From Sulfurimonas sp. (lineage in GTDB: Bacteria; Campylobacterota; Campylobacteria; Campylobacterales; Sulfurimonadaceae), in assembly GCF_023229025.1 (NCBI RefSeq), contig NZ_JALOAA010000002.1, forward strand, positions 1-64,000: a stretch of DNA of 64,000 nucleotides, in the 5' to 3' direction. Below are positions 56,243 to 64,000 of this stretch, piece by piece. Under the pieces are notes generated by a model, which searched no databases, was not told where the DNA came from, and was given only the letters and a program-made list of their open reading frames with translations. The position numbers were made by a program, and so were the translations under genes. Numbering within the stretch: the stretch's first letter is position 1; each line of letters starts with the position of its first letter.

Positions 56243-56862
56243 ATCTTCTTCCTTTGCATGTTGAGTTTTAGTTCATCCCACTTTTTGTGGGATTTTTTAT
56301 TTGTTTTGTCTGCTTTATCGAGGATTTCTCCGTTAAAGTTATAGATTGGGGTTAAATCTTCTCTTTGTGAGGCAGGAAATATCTTGAGGTTAATGTTATC
56401 TAATATAAGCGGTTCGCTTTTTGGAGTCTCAAAGTATGTCAAAACCATATGCGGTTCTTTAAATTTTGTAGAGCGAACATATGTAAAGAAGAGCTTTTTG
56501 TAATCTACCCCTAGGTACTTAAGAGCAAAATATTTACTTATAACATAATCTTCACAGTCGCCTCTATCTTTGCCTAAAAACTCCCATGGAGTCGCCCAGT
56601 AGTCACTTTTACCGTATGTTTTCATATCGCTTGCATATCTTACTTCATTAAAAAAATTATTTACAGCTTCAAGTTTTTCCAAGTCGCTCTTATCTGCAAC
56701 GCTATCTAGCATCTCTTGAAGAAGCAAAAATCTTCTTTTAGCGTATATTTTGTACTTTTCATCAATTTTACTAAGTAATGAATCTTCCACATAGGGCTTC
56801 TTCTCAGAAGTTATGCCTATAAAAAACAGTGATAATATTAAAAGCACTTTTAGTTTAAACAT
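56239..56862 (-). CDS. lapG: LapG-type periplasmic cysteine protease (transglutaminase-like)
   Basis: LapG cleaves the N-terminal retention module of a large LapA-type adhesin, releasing cells from surfaces. A signal peptide (about 1-19) and the triad C103 (DRGDCEDYV), H138 (EPHMVLTYF) and D155 (LILDNIN) are visible. The length, 207 residues, fits. Coupled to lapD by a 4-base overlap. TATAAT lies six bases before the ATG, without a ribosome site, so it may be leaderless. The adhesin substrate is not in this window. Confidence 0.88.
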   Translation of the reverse strand: MFKLKVLLILSLFFIGITSEKKPYVEDSLLSKIDEKYKIYAKRRFLLLQEMLDSVADKSDLEKLEAVNNFFNEVRYASDMKTYGKSDYWATPWEFLGKDRGDCEDYVISKYFALKYLGVDYKKLFFTYVRSTKFKEPHMVLTYFETPKSEPLILDNINLKIFPASQREDLTPIYNFNGEILDKADKTNKKSHKKWDELKLNMQRKKI

Positions 56863-56868
56863 AGAGTG

Positions 56869-56874
56869 ATTATA
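56869..56874 (-). promoter_or_regulatory. -10 element directly before lapG (leaderless candidate)
   Basis: TATAAT on the minus strand ends six bases before the lapG ATG. No Shine-Dalgarno sequence lies between. Confidence 0.45.
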
Positions 56875-56891
56875 TCCAAAAAATTCTGATA

Positions 56892-58391
56892 CTACTGCTG
56901 TCTTTTGTTAAAACCCGATGTCCCATGTTTGTTGCTAACAGGAGTGTTCTGAGCATATTTTTTGAGATACTCCGGAGTCGCCCTGCCTTTTATCCTCATC
57001 ATATCTTCAAGCATATTTTCAGCAACAAACTCTGCATCAATCTCTTTTATCTCACAAAGGTATTTAAAGAGAAGCCTACCGAGCCTCTCTAGAGAAATAT
57101 GCCATGTAGAGTCTGTTTGAGAGTAAATCCATATACTAAAAGCATAAAAATTCTCAAATACGCTCTCCTCTTGCCAAATCAATTTCACGCTCTGTTTGAA
57201 GTTGCCGCTGTTATATGTTAAGTCCCAAAATCTAGAGAATCTCTTCATTTTTTGTATATCCATAAATGTTATCGTTGATGTTTGCAATACTTCATAAGGA
57301 GGTATGTCGCTATATATCATGCCGCACTCTATATCATGGCGGTTGATATATGTTCCTGAGAGTTTTTTTAGTATTCCTATCTGTATTTCACAGCTGCTAA
57401 GAGCTACCAATTCATCGAGATTGGCACCAAAACTCTCTAGAGTCTCTCCGGGAAGTCCCACTATCAAATCAAGGTGCATATGAACGTTTGTTTCATTTTG
57501 CAAAAATTTTATATTCTCTTTAATTTTATCAAGCTTTAGGGGTCTTGAGATATTGTTTGCAATCTCTGAATTTAGTGTTTGTATGCCTATCTCAAACTGA
57601 AGAGCGCCATGTGAAAATAGAGCGACTTTAGCTTTTAAAGAGTCCGGAAAATGGTCGGGCACTACTTCAAAGTGTGCAAAATATGGTGGTTTTTTCTCTA
57701 AAAAAAAGTCCAGCAGTCTATTTGCGGTTTTAATATTTAGGTTAAATGTTCTATCAATAAATTTAAAACTTCTTGCACCTCTTTGCCATAAAATCTCAAA
57801 CTCTCCCAGAAGCTCATCAAGATTAAAAGATCTTACTTTTTCATCCATTGAGGAGAGGCAAAATTCACACTCAAAAGGGCAGCCGCGTGAAGCTTCAACA
57901 TATATGTATCTGTTTTTGATGTCATTTTCTGTGTAAAATTTATATGGAAGAGCTATATTTTTTAGTGAGGGCATACTCATCTTTATGATTTTATCTTTTG
58001 TGGAGTTGTTGAAAATATCAACACAAAGCTCATAAAAAGCTATGTCTCCCTCTCCTTGAATAATAAAATCTGCACCCTCGAGATTAACTCGAAACGGCTC
58101 ATGAGAAACTTCTGGACCGCCTAATACTATTTTAGTCTTTGGGGAGATTTTTTTTATGAGGTGAATAAGCTCGCTAACTTGCGAGACATTCCAGATATAG
58201 ACGCCAATGCCTATAATATCGGGATTTTGAAGAAGAAGTTTTTCTGCAATGCTGCTAATGGAGTCATTGATGCTAAATTCTAATATCGTTGCGCTCTCTT
58301 GAAGCTCTTTTAGGTTTGCATAGAGGTATCTAAGGGCAATTGAAGTGTGTGTAAATCTAGAATTCAGAGTGGTTAAGATGATTTTTTTCAT
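56892..58391 (-). CDS. B12-binding-domain radical SAM protein (DUF4080-like)
   Basis: A cobalamin-binding-type domain (about 1-130, with PDIIGIGVYIWNVSQV and VLGGPEVSHEP) precedes a radical SAM domain with C171-x3-C175-x2-C178 (SRGCPFECEFC). A C-terminal DUF4080-like region follows. Such enzymes modify RNA, lipids or small molecules; the substrate here is unknown. The ATG at 58391 gives MKKIILTTLNSRFTHTS, as in homologous starts; an in-frame ATG 27 bases upstream is the alternative. It lies 29 bases from lapG on the same strand. Confidence 0.82.
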   Translation of the reverse strand: MKKIILTTLNSRFTHTSIALRYLYANLKELQESATILEFSINDSISSIAEKLLLQNPDIIGIGVYIWNVSQVSELIHLIKKISPKTKIVLGGPEVSHEPFRVNLEGADFIIQGEGDIAFYELCVDIFNNSTKDKIIKMSMPSLKNIALPYKFYTENDIKNRYIYVEASRGCPFECEFCLSSMDEKVRSFNLDELLGEFEILWQRGARSFKFIDRTFNLNIKTANRLLDFFLEKKPPYFAHFEVVPDHFPDSLKAKVALFSHGALQFEIGIQTLNSEIANNISRPLKLDKIKENIKFLQNETNVHMHLDLIVGLPGETLESFGANLDELVALSSCEIQIGILKKLSGTYINRHDIECGMIYSDIPPYEVLQTSTITFMDIQKMKRFSRFWDLTYNSGNFKQSVKLIWQEESVFENFYAFSIWIYSQTDSTWHISLERLGRLLFKYLCEIKEIDAEFVAENMLEDMMRIKGRATPEYLKKYAQNTPVSNKHGTSGFNKRQQ

Positions 58392-58543
58392 AAGGGGAAG
58401 TTTAGCATAATTATCCATCCCTAAAGGGGGAAGTAAGAGATGGATAATAAAATAATTTATAGATTCTTTCTCAAGAATGAAAGGGGTTGAACATTTTTGA
58501 GATGAGTAATTATATTAATTATAAGTTAATAGCAGGTAAATAT

Positions 58544-59971
58544 TTAAAATTCTTTTACAATATTGTCAAGTTGTTCAAACATACTATCTGCCGCATCTTC
58601 CATATTTTTAAAATTTTGAACTATACTATCTACATTTTCACTTTTAAAAGCGGAATTATTTTTAATGAAGTATAGATTGCCTGCAATGGAGCTATGAATC
58701 TTCTTATGAAGCTCTCCGATTGTTTTATAGGCATTCGTATGTCCAAAATAGTCCGCTCCTTCGCCTATATACCATTTACCGATATTGCAGTTTGTATGGT
58801 CATTATAAACATAAGACTCTTTTAACTCAAATATTGATGAATAAGCATCTGTTTTAAATAGAGCAAGTTCAACCTTCATGGATGTTGCCATTAGTCTGTT
58901 CTCTATCTTTTTAGATGTGTCAGCCGACTGCTCTGCAAATACGTTTAGCTGAGAAAATGTCTGCTCAAACTCATTTACGACACTGTTTGATTTTTGTGCA
59001 ATCTCTGAAATATTATCAGAGTTTGCGCGTATATCATTAGAGTCTTGTTGGAGTGTTGATATTGTTATCTCAATCTCATTTGTAGCTTTTTGGGTTCTCT
59101 CTGCAAGTTTTCTTACCTCATCGGCAACAACTGCAAATCCACGTCCATGTTCACCGGCACGTGCAGCTTCAATAGCGGCATTGAGCGCAAGCAGATTTGT
59201 CTGATCCGCTATATCCTTGATAAGGCCGACTACAACCGAAATATCGTTTGATCTATGTTCAAGATTTACAATAGCATCATGAGAGGAGGATATAAGAGCT
59301 ACAAGGGTGTTGAAGCTCTCGCTTATATTCTTAACGCCTTGAAGGCTTTTTGACGAGAGAGCCGCTGTTGTTTTTGATACGTCAGCAATTGCCGTGGAAT
59401 CTTTCTGTGCAAGAGAAATATCGCTGTGAATTGTTTCAAATGCGTTGCTTGCTCCACCGCTTAGAGCGTTTAGTTTTTGTGAGAGTTCGCCTTTTGCCTT
59501 TAGGGTAAACCCTTGCGTTATATAACCCATAATACTATTTAGCTCTTTTGAAGCACTATTGAAGCTCCCGTGAAGTCCAGATGGATAGGTAAGTCTGTAG
59601 CTTTTGCCGCGTGAAGCATTTTCAATAGATGCATGTACATCTCTCATAAATGCTTCAAGTTGATCAAGAGCATCGTTTAGACTCCATGCAAACTGCGATT
59701 CAATAGAGTTGTTGTCAGGTATGTGAGTAACACGGCCTTCAAGTTCACCGTTGGCAACCTCTTTTAAAACCTTAATCATTGATTGGTATGTCGGAGATTT
59801 TGATTCACAACTTCTTTCTGCTTCTATAGAAGCAGACACTACTAAAACCAGAAGCATTAAACCTAAGAGAATAAAATTTTGAGCAACTAACGCATAGACT
59901 CCGACAGATAGAACTGTTATAAAGAGCAGGGCGCTTTGTCTATTTTTGAAGAGAGATAATAAGTTCGTCAT
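58544..59971 (-). CDS. methyl-accepting chemotaxis protein with CZB domain, CetA-like
   Basis: A 475-residue chemoreceptor with an N-terminal helix pair (about 15-45) and almost no periplasmic domain. A HAMP-like region, then the signalling hairpin ([20 protein letters not shown]) and a CZB domain ([14 protein letters not shown]) follow. Its start overlaps the end of the PAS gene by 32 bases. Separate PAS sensor and signalling protein resemble the CetB/CetA energy-taxis pair of Campylobacter. It should feed the flagellar motor through CheA/CheW, which are not in the window. Confidence 0.85.
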   Translation of the reverse strand: MTNLLSLFKNRQSALLFITVLSVGVYALVAQNFILLGLMLLVLVVSASIEAERSCESKSPTYQSMIKVLKEVANGELEGRVTHIPDNNSIESQFAWSLNDALDQLEAFMRDVHASIENASRGKSYRLTYPSGLHGSFNSASKELNSIMGYITQGFTLKAKGELSQKLNALSGGASNAFETIHSDISLAQKDSTAIADVSKTTAALSSKSLQGVKNISESFNTLVALISSSHDAIVNLEHRSNDISVVVGLIKDIADQTNLLALNAAIEAARAGEHGRGFAVVADEVRKLAERTQKATNEIEITISTLQQDSNDIRANSDNISEIAQKSNSVVNEFEQTFSQLNVFAEQSADTSKKIENRLMATSMKVELALFKTDAYSSIFELKESYVYNDHTNCNIGKWYIGEGADYFGHTNAYKTIGELHKKIHSSIAGNLYFIKNNSAFKSENVDSIVQNFKNMEDAADSMFEQLDNIVKEF

Positions 59972-60425
59972 AACCCACTCCTTTTTCTTGTAATATATCT
60001 GTTAGAACTTTAAATGAAGCCGCTACCCCTTCGCTTTTTTCAACTCTTAGCATCTCTTTATAGAGAGGGATAATAACTTTTAGAGCCTCCGGATTGGGTT
60101 TTCTTCTTACAGAGTAGTAACCTATAATTTTGCCATCTTTATCAACAGAAGCTGTAACATTGGCAAATACCCAGTAGTGATTATTATTTTTAGTTCTGTT
60201 TACAACAAATGCAAAAACCTCCTGTTTAGTAACAATAGTATCCCATAGATATTTAAAAACAGCCTTTGGCATGTCAGGATGTCTTATGATACTGTGCGGT
60301 TTTGCAAGCAGTTCCTCCTCCTTATACTCTGCCATCTCCATAAATATTTTATTGCAATATGTTATTTTGCCTTTTAAATCTGTTTTAGATACTATAAAAT
60401 CATTGTCTGCCATCTCTTTTAGCAT
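59940..60425 (-). CDS. PAS-domain sensor, CetB/Aer-like
   Basis: The 161-residue soluble protein has one PAS domain (about 8-115) with [36 protein letters not shown] and [28 protein letters not shown], as in Aer and CetB, which bind FAD. It is followed by a helical C-terminus. It senses redox or energy state and passes the signal to the chemoreceptor encoded by the overlapping next gene. AAAAAGG precedes the ATG. Confidence 0.85.
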   Translation of the reverse strand: MLKEMADNDFIVSKTDLKGKITYCNKIFMEMAEYKEEELLAKPHSIIRHPDMPKAVFKYLWDTIVTKQEVFAFVVNRTKNNNHYWVFANVTASVDKDGKIIGYYSVRRKPNPEALKVIIPLYKEMLRVEKSEGVAASFKVLTDILQEKGVGYDELIISLQK

Positions 60426-60612
60426 AAAAATACCTTTTTGTTAATTAGTAAGATTTATTTTGTCTTTGAAATATGTTTTAAATATTGTCATAATTATAGC
60501 ATATGTTTCAAATTTTTAAGACAATATTAATTTTTTATTATAAAAATAATAATAATTTTATGACCGCCTATTTTATACTTTTTCCTCTGCAGCAGATTCT
60601 CACTCTTTAGGT

Positions 60613-60618
60613 TATAAT
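60613..60618 (+). promoter_or_regulatory. -10 element directly before the MFS gene (leaderless candidate)
   Basis: TATAAT ends five bases before the ATG at 60624 with no ribosome site between. Confidence 0.45.
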
Positions 60619-60623
60619 CTCGA

Positions 60624-61733
60624 ATGTCAATTTTATTAGCAATATTTTACTTTTTTTACTTCTCAATTATTGGTGTCTATATAATATTTTTACCCAAAGT
60701 ACTCTCTATGAGCGGGTACTCTGCAAGTGAAATAGGCATCATATTTGCGGCTGCTCCTCTTGTGCGCTTTGTAGTCCCTTTTGCTTTTATTAGGGGGTTA
60801 AAGATAAATATACGAAGCTTTAATGCATCTCTTATTATTATGTGTTTAAGCTCTATATCTTTTTACTTTTCATTGGATAATTTTTATAAGCTTCTTTTCT
60901 CAAATATTAGTCTTGGGGTAGGACTTAGCATAGTGCTCCCTTATGTCGAACTAATATCTCTTAAATATTTGGGAAAAGAGAAGTATGGCAAGATTAGACT
61001 CTTTGGCTCGGTAGGTTTTATCTTAGTAGCGCTTGTTTTAGTAAGGTTTTTGAGTGCTGCCGATGTTGCGCTCATGTACTTGCTGATTTTAGCATTTACC
61101 ACATCCGCGGTAGCGTATATAATTGCAAAAAAAGCAGATGCTCTTCTTGATAAAAGTGAAGATGTCACAAACGATATAAGTCTTTTAAAAGATTGGAGAC
61201 TTTGGGCTGGCTTAACACTTATGCAGGTAAGTTTTGGTTCGTTTTATAACTTCTTTACTATCTATGTTACCGACCATGGGGTAACACTTGATATTACCGT
61301 ATATTTATGGAGTTTTGGGGTTGTTGTTGAGATTTTTATGCTCTACTTTCAGGGGGCTCTTCTTCGCAAAAATCTGCTATTGATACTTCAAGCTACAACT
61401 TTTATAACTGCCATAAGATGGCTTATGCTCTTTTTGTTTCCGGATAATGTTACTATTTTATTTATGTCACAGGCGCTACATGCGCTTAGTTTTGCACTTT
61501 TTCACTCAGCCGCAATCAGTTATCTATTTTATCTCTATAAACATAAATCACTAGCACAGCAGTTTTTCTCAGGAATAACTTATGGATTTGGAGCATTTTT
61601 AGGAGCGTTAATTGCAGGGTATGTTTATGAGTTTTACCCAAGCTACCTCTTTTTAAGTGCAACCTTTATCGCACTTATGGCCACCTACTCTTTGTATCTT
61701 TGGGGAGTCACGAAGAAAGCAAGAGCAAAATAG
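60624..61733 (+). CDS. MFS transporter, LacY/PPP-like (MFS_1_like)
   Basis: The protein has about twelve hydrophobic helices in 369 residues. The N-terminal VYIIFLPKVLSMSGYSASEIG and LVRFVVPFAFIRGLK, and KYGKIRLFGSVGFILVALVL, match the MFS_1_like (3-phenylpropionate/nucleoside symporter) type. The substrate cannot be assigned. Its end shares an inverted repeat with mscS. Confidence 0.82.
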   Translation: MSILLAIFYFFYFSIIGVYIIFLPKVLSMSGYSASEIGIIFAAAPLVRFVVPFAFIRGLKINIRSFNASLIIMCLSSISFYFSLDNFYKLLFSNISLGVGLSIVLPYVELISLKYLGKEKYGKIRLFGSVGFILVALVLVRFLSAADVALMYLLILAFTTSAVAYIIAKKADALLDKSEDVTNDISLLKDWRLWAGLTLMQVSFGSFYNFFTIYVTDHGVTLDITVYLWSFGVVVEIFMLYFQGALLRKNLLLILQATTFITAIRWLMLFLFPDNVTILFMSQALHALSFALFHSAAISYLFYLYKHKSLAQQFFSGITYGFGAFLGALIAGYVYEFYPSYLFLSATFIALMATYSLYLWGVTKKARAK

Positions 61734-61759
61734 GCTAACTCTCGTTCTTTTGCTCTTGC
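61719..61759. terminator. 12 bp inverted repeat shared by MFS and mscS coding ends
   Basis: GCAAGAGCAAAA (61719-61730) and TTTTGCTCTTGC (61748-61759) are exact reverse complements with a 17-base loop. The two arms lie in the coding ends of convergent genes whose stop codons are one base apart. A bidirectional terminator formed from coding sequence. Confidence 0.6.
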
Positions 61760-62559
61760 AAGTGCACACTTATTTGCGGGAAAGGAATTGAGATGCCTTT
61801 TTCATCAAATGTCAATTTTACTTTCTCTATCGTATCAAATTGAACATTCCAATACTGCTCCGTTTTTACCCAAACACGAAATACAAAGTTCACGCTATTC
61901 TCTGCTAGCTCCCCAACTGCCACTAGAGGGGCGGGATCTAGCAGAATTCTCTCATCCTCTTTTGTAATTTGAATAAGCGTCTCCTTTGCAAGCTTTAAGT
62001 CATCTTTGTAATCAATCCCAAAAACAAGATTTATTCTGCGTATCGGTTTGCTTGAGTAGTTTATTATATTTGAACCGATAATCGAAGAGTTTGGAATTAT
62101 TATGGATTTATTATCCGGCGTAGCCATTACACTTGAGAAGAGATTTATCTCCTCCACCGTACCTAGCGCTCCTGCTGCATCTATTAAGTCCCCTACTTTA
62201 AAAGGTCTAAAGATGATAATAAGAATGGCTGCACCTATGTTTGAGAGAGAGTCCTTAAGAGCCAAGCCGACCGCTAAAGATGCCGCACCAAATAGTGCTA
62301 GCAAGGAGGTCGTATTTACTCCTAGAGTGTTTAAAGAAGATAAGATAACTACGATAAGAAGTGAAAAGTATAGTACTTTTTCTAAAAATTCTACTAACGT
62401 TAACTCCACATGTGCTTTTAGCATTAGTTTTTTTATCAGGTTAGTTATTTTTCTTACTAACCATTTTCCTATAAAAAATATCGCTATTGCAGCAACTATT
62501 TTTAAGCCGTACTCGCTAGCGTAAACTAATGCTAAGTCACTATATTTTGAAAGATTCAT
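61735..62559 (-). CDS. mscS: small-conductance mechanosensitive channel, MscS type
   Basis: MscS opens under membrane tension to release solutes on osmotic downshock. Three helices (about 15-35, 62-82, 86-115) include the pore-lining TM3 with FGAASLAVGLALKDSLSNIGAA and IIIFRPFKVGDLIDA, followed by the beta domain IIPNSSIIGSNIINYS. 274 residues, close to E. coli MscS. GGAAG precedes the ATG. Confidence 0.93.
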   Translation of the reverse strand: MNLSKYSDLALVYASEYGLKIVAAIAIFFIGKWLVRKITNLIKKLMLKAHVELTLVEFLEKVLYFSLLIVVILSSLNTLGVNTTSLLALFGAASLAVGLALKDSLSNIGAAILIIIFRPFKVGDLIDAAGALGTVEEINLFSSVMATPDNKSIIIPNSSIIGSNIINYSSKPIRRINLVFGIDYKDDLKLAKETLIQITKEDERILLDPAPLVAVGELAENSVNFVFRVWVKTEQYWNVQFDTIEKVKLTFDEKGISIPFPQISVHLQEQKNES

Positions 62560-62644
62560 TTTCTTCCTTTTGGGCTCTTAGATTAAAAATTTAATCTAAG
62601 TAGTCTCCATATTGTTAAAGTATTTGATTGTAGCAAAAGTAAAA

Positions 62645-63397
62645 TTAAAAGTTTAAAATAAAAGATGTATTTTGTGTAAGGTCATATTTGCGAACACCAA
62701 TAGGAGGCTCGCTGTCTGTATCGTAAGAGAGAGAAAACTTTAATAAAAGATTTTTATAAATATCTAGTTTTAATTCTATTTCATGGGATTGAACATTATC
62801 ACTAAAGTCGTTAACTTTTGGCTGATAGTAGAGAGTATATGTAGCAGATGCGCTTTTGTTAAGATTAATCGAGTAGGCAAAGTAAGCATTTGCTCTTATA
62901 TTCTGTTCTGATGGATTTATGAGCGGGTTATTGTAAGCAACATCTTCATAAAAAGCACCTAGACCGAGATAGCCTCTTGAGTTTTGCCAGATGTTGTGTA
63001 GTTTAAATCTAGCACCTATACCGCTAAGCGCTCTGCTTTTAATCTCTTTAAACTCATCATTTTGTAGTTGTAAAAAGAGCTCGCCTCTAAGTAATTCTTC
63101 TGTTATGGCATGGATATATCTTGCATGGGAGAAGAGTTTATTTGTATTTTCTTCGTTGTTTGCTTCGCCATATGCCCCCGATACCTCTAGCCATGCAACA
63201 TAGCTCTCGTTGTTGTCATATGTTACTCTTGCAGAGGCTTTATAGTCGTCTGTGTCGCTATTTCCTCTTTTTGTCTCTAGAGCTGCTTCAATAGTGCTGG
63301 AGAAGCCGGGTTTATCGCCAATCTCTACGGGAGCGATTGTGACTAGAGCAAAAATATATTGTGTTGCTATAAAAGCAATCAGTAGTAAAAATTTCAT
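62645..63397 (-). CDS. outer-membrane-type protein, DUF481-like
   Basis: A signal peptide (about 1-17) is followed by alternating hydrophobic residues of beta strands and a C-terminal phenylalanine (NTSFILNF), typical of outer membrane barrels. The patterns YKASARVTYDNNESYVAWLEVSG and AYFAYSINLNKSASATYTLYY resemble DUF481 (YdiY-like) proteins. A TAGAAT lies 7 bases before the ATG. Function unknown. Confidence 0.72.
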   Translation of the reverse strand: MKFLLLIAFIATQYIFALVTIAPVEIGDKPGFSSTIEAALETKRGNSDTDDYKASARVTYDNNESYVAWLEVSGAYGEANNEENTNKLFSHARYIHAITEELLRGELFLQLQNDEFKEIKSRALSGIGARFKLHNIWQNSRGYLGLGAFYEDVAYNNPLINPSEQNIRANAYFAYSINLNKSASATYTLYYQPKVNDFSDNVQSHEIELKLDIYKNLLLKFSLSYDTDSEPPIGVRKYDLTQNTSFILNF

Positions 63398-63414
63398 AAC
63401 GCAAATTCTACCGA

Positions 63415-63738
63415 CTACTTTATAAAACTCTTCTTGACTCTATCAATTTCATCTCTGATTAGATGATATTTTTCTAAATGTGGGGAGTTTATGCAGTCGG
63501 TTAAATCTTTATACTTTAGGTAGTTGCCCCAAACTTTTTTTGATTGCTCTATCTTGCCTTTTTTGTAGAGCTCAAAACTTACAGAAGCGTTTATAAAACC
63601 CTTTATGAGCCTAATCTCATCTGAGTTTTCAAATCTTCTAGCAAACCAGATAAGCTCTAAATCTTCATGTGCGTCATAATAGTTTCCGCTACGGAGGTTT
63701 TGTATAAAGTAGTCTAACTGCTTCTTGTGCTCAATCAT
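63415..63738 (-). CDS. DUF309 family protein
   Basis: The 107-residue helical protein carries the DUF309 hallmark Y-D-A-H-E-D-L-E-x-I-W (residues 21-31) and a following LIKGFINASVSFELYKKG. Its role is unknown. It overlaps the upstream rhodanese-like gene by 8 bases, suggesting translational coupling. Confidence 0.82.
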   Translation of the reverse strand: MIEHKKQLDYFIQNLRSGNYYDAHEDLELIWFARRFENSDEIRLIKGFINASVSFELYKKGKIEQSKKVWGNYLKYKDLTDCINSPHLEKYHLIRDEIDRVKKSFIK

Positions 63739-64000
63739 CGCTGACCGTCATGTTTGCTCTCCAATATCCTCTACCGCCATGCAGGGATATGCAGTGCTGT
63801 TTTGGGAACTTCTCTTTGTACTCTTGAAGTCTATTTAGTGTTGCTTTTCCTGTGTCACAGTAAAATACCAAGACGCTTCCCTCAGGCAGCTTTTTTAATT
63901 CATAAGGGTTGTAAAGCACTGTCTCAGCACCCTGTATTGATGCTAAGATAGTGTCTATGAGTACTACTTTTATACCCTCTTTTTCTAATTTTTTTTTATT
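63731..64000 (-). CDS. rhodanese-like protein, 5' end beyond the window
   Basis: The frame is open to the window edge: EGIKVVLIDTILASIQGAE, then VLYNPYELKKLPEGSVLVFY, CDTGKATLNR and SLHGGRGYWRANM. The FYCDTGKA loop with its cysteine and the GGRGYW end resemble a rhodanese (sulfurtransferase) domain. The GTG at 63919 is probably internal, not the start, since the upstream frame is protein-like. Partial gene. Substrate unknown. Confidence 0.65.
   Translation of the reverse strand, partial: NKKKLEKEGIKVVLIDTILASIQGAETVLYNPYELKKLPEGSVLVFYCDTGKATLNRLQEYKEKFPKQHCISLHGGRGYWRANMTVSDD

Noticed and set aside
62102..62524. 140-codon open frame antisense to mscS
   Set aside because: Entirely inside mscS on the other strand; no family features and a shadow-like composition.

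Overview
The window looks like chromosomal DNA of a free-living member of the Campylobacterota (formerly Epsilonproteobacteria), most like Sulfurimonas. This is inferred from the AT-rich sequence, the ruvC / dnaA-dnaN-gyrB origin neighbourhood, the very large second hook protein, ThyX in place of ThyA, sigma-54 (GG-N10-GC) promoters on flagellar genes, purT, queF and many chemoreceptor, GGDEF and EAL-type genes. No rRNA, insertion sequence, prophage or CRISPR array is visible. One tRNA gene, tRNA-Ser(GGA), is present.

Layout. 1-12.6 kb: rlmN, a frameshifted small membrane gene, a pseudouridine synthase, purB, nrdA, htrA, a thioredoxin, gltA, an OXA-type beta-lactamase homologue, ppnP and a hemerythrin-PAS protein. 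12.6-18.3 kb: the replication origin, with ruvC on the left and dnaA, dnaN and gyrB on the right; DnaA boxes (TTATTCACA) flank the true GTG start of dnaA. 18.3-32.5 kb: a degenerate GGDEF/EAL membrane protein, queF, cca, typA, a secreted MsrB-MsrA fusion, a CZB chemoreceptor, nrdB, a nitrilase-family enzyme, pcm, thyX, a PhnA-like protein, a diguanylate cyclase, dgt and rpsU. 32.6-38.4 kb: dnaG, a helicase-C-only protein next to rhlE, and a PP-loop tRNA-thiolation-like protein. 38.4-44.4 kb: the hook cluster fliK-flgD-flgE-like and a separately promoted large flgE. 44.4-53.1 kb: purT, a hydroxyacid dehydrogenase, a YqaA-like membrane protein lacking a normal start codon, a two-sensor histidine kinase, a fumarate-reductase-like flavoprotein/iron-sulfur pair, yajQ and an HTH protein. 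53.1-64 kb: tRNA-Ser, the LapD/LapG pair, a B12-binding radical SAM protein, a CetA/CetB-like energy-taxis pair, an MFS transporter, mscS, an outer-membrane-type protein, a DUF309 protein and a rhodanese-like protein cut by the window edge.

How the genes work together. DNA replication and precursor supply are well represented (dnaA, dnaN, gyrB, dnaG, nrdA/nrdB, thyX, dgt, purB, purT, ppnP). A second theme is the choice between motility and attachment: hook genes, two CZB receptors, one active diguanylate cyclase, at least two degenerate cyclic-di-GMP domain proteins and the LapD/LapG protease switch. I did not find a complete unknown defence or mobile system. The best leads are the anchorless fumarate-reductase-like pair with glutamine at the usual FAD-linking histidine, the helicase-C-only protein, the OXA homologue with an altered motif II, a run of apparently leaderless genes, and DnaA-box-like palindromes far from oriC.
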